A stretch of DNA of 5,658 nucleotides from assembly GCA_009786495.1 (NCBI GenBank), contig WQTB01000004.1:4377-10034 (forward strand), written 5' to 3'. The position numbers and the translations under genes were made by a program. Source of the stretch: Treponema sp. Its GTDB lineage: Bacteria > Spirochaetota > Spirochaetia > Treponematales > Breznakiellaceae. Positions 5,082 through 5,658 of this stretch are shown here, piece after piece. Position 1 is the first letter of the stretch. Every line of letters begins with the position of its first letter. The notes beneath the pieces were generated by a model. The model was not told where the DNA came from. It ran no database searches and saw nothing but the letters and a program-made list of their open reading frames with translations.

Positions 5082-5658
5082 TTTTAGTCATCATGGCATA
5101 TTTATTTTCGGCATTTTTCATTGCATACGGCGAAGAACAAACAAAAAATACATATAAATTTTCTTTAGGCGCAAGCGCGGGATTTATATACGGACAGTCT
5201 TTTGAACTTGTCTACCCGTATGACACGCCTGCGCCTTTGTGCAGCCAGTTAATTTGGGATATGAAACCGGTGTTTTATTTCGGCCTGCAATTTGATTTTA
5301 AGCAGATAAATATTTCTGAAAGAACGGGATTTTTCGCTTCAGTTACATTCAACATTGGAATTCCATCTGAAACAGGAATAATGGAAGACCGCGACTGGCT
5401 GGATAAATCCTCTGATCATCTTACAAATTTTTCCAGCCATACAAATATTACAAGGGAATTTTTCTGGCTTGACGCCGCTTTCGGAATATCAATACCTGTA
5501 AAAAATTATTTTTACATAAAACCATTCGCAGCCGGAAGCTGGATGCGTTTCGCTTTTACGGGAAAGGACGGATACGGAGAATACGCAAGAAAAAAAAGTT
5601 ATTATTCAAACACGTACTTTCCGGTTGACGATAATCCTGTAAAATACACTTTTATAGG
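5057..5658 (+). CDS. Omptin-like outer-membrane protease, N-terminal part
   Basis: The reading frame is open to the window end, giving 200 residues of a protein that in omptins is usually about 300. Residues 1-25 form a signal peptide (basic start, hydrophobic core, AYG before EEQ). The mature part shows alternating beta-barrel-like strands and aligns by eye with OmpT of E. coli: LCSQLIWDMKP (61-71) against VSQLDWKFNN, MEDRDWLD (109-116) against MVDQDWMD, and LTNFSSHTNIT (122-132) against the WTDESRHPDTQ stretch. D111 and D113 correspond to the catalytic Asp83-Asp85 pair and H128 to the His of the RHPD loop. The second catalytic half (Asp210-His212 in OmpT) lies beyond the edge, so activity cannot be judged. 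Omptins cleave between basic residues at the cell surface. The ATG at 5057 is chosen for the complete signal peptide; the start is 4 bp from the divergent lipoprotein ATG. Confidence 0.75.
   Translation, partial: MKNINVFSILVIMAYLFSAFFIAYGEEQTKNTYKFSLGASAGFIYGQSFELVYPYDTPAPLCSQLIWDMKPVFYFGLQFDFKQINISERTGFFASVTFNIGIPSETGIMEDRDWLDKSSDHLTNFSSHTNITREFFWLDAAFGISIPVKNYFYIKPFAAGSWMRFAFTGKDGYGEYARKKSYYSNTYFPVDDNPVKYTFI

Noticed and set aside
5053..5121. Longer lipoprotein start at 5121 (MKNAENKYAMM...)
   Set aside because: It would put an extra 23 residues before the signal peptide and overlap the signal peptide codons of the divergent gene; a lipoprotein signal should start close to the Arg pair.

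Overview
The window looks like chromosomal DNA of a spirochaete, most likely a Treponema relative. The case rests on a combination: moderate to low G+C by eye, a treponeme-style pair of small and large TPR proteins between rRNA methyltransferase genes, a lipoprotein with the relaxed spirochaetal lipobox (FSSC), and a short N-terminal cyclic-nucleotide-binding domain gene. The assignment is an inference from recognition, not from a marker gene.

Left edge (1-292): the 5' end of a minus-strand cyclic-nucleotide-binding-domain protein runs off the window. It is separated by 128 bp from a rightward operon. That gap holds two strong sigma-70-type promoters pointing in opposite directions that physically overlap, plus a perfect 13-bp palindrome at the predicted rightward start site. 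It is the clearest regulatory region in the window.

Centre (293-3914): five tightly packed plus-strand genes. They are an unrecognised mostly helical protein, rsmD (16S rRNA m2G966 methyltransferase), a small TPR-like protein, a 371-residue TPR protein with an alternating two-type repeat, and rlmN (23S rRNA m2A2503 / tRNA A37 radical SAM methyltransferase). Gaps are 8 bp, 46 bp, an 8-bp overlap and 0 bp, so this is probably one transcription unit that joins ribosome modification to TPR scaffold proteins of unknown partner.

Right part (3911-5658): two minus-strand envelope genes converge on rlmN, whose stop codon overlaps theirs. They are a predicted SH3-like lipoprotein and a DUF445 membrane protein, joined by an ATGA overlap. 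Diverging from the lipoprotein with almost no gap is a plus-strand exported protein, cut by the window end, that resembles omptin outer-membrane proteases and carries the first catalytic Asp-x-Asp pair. This end is therefore an envelope-related cluster. No tRNA, rRNA, CRISPR, transposase or obvious intrinsic terminator was seen. Nothing here clearly forms a new multi-gene defence or mobile system; the best leads are the overlapping promoter/palindrome region and the omptin-like protein.
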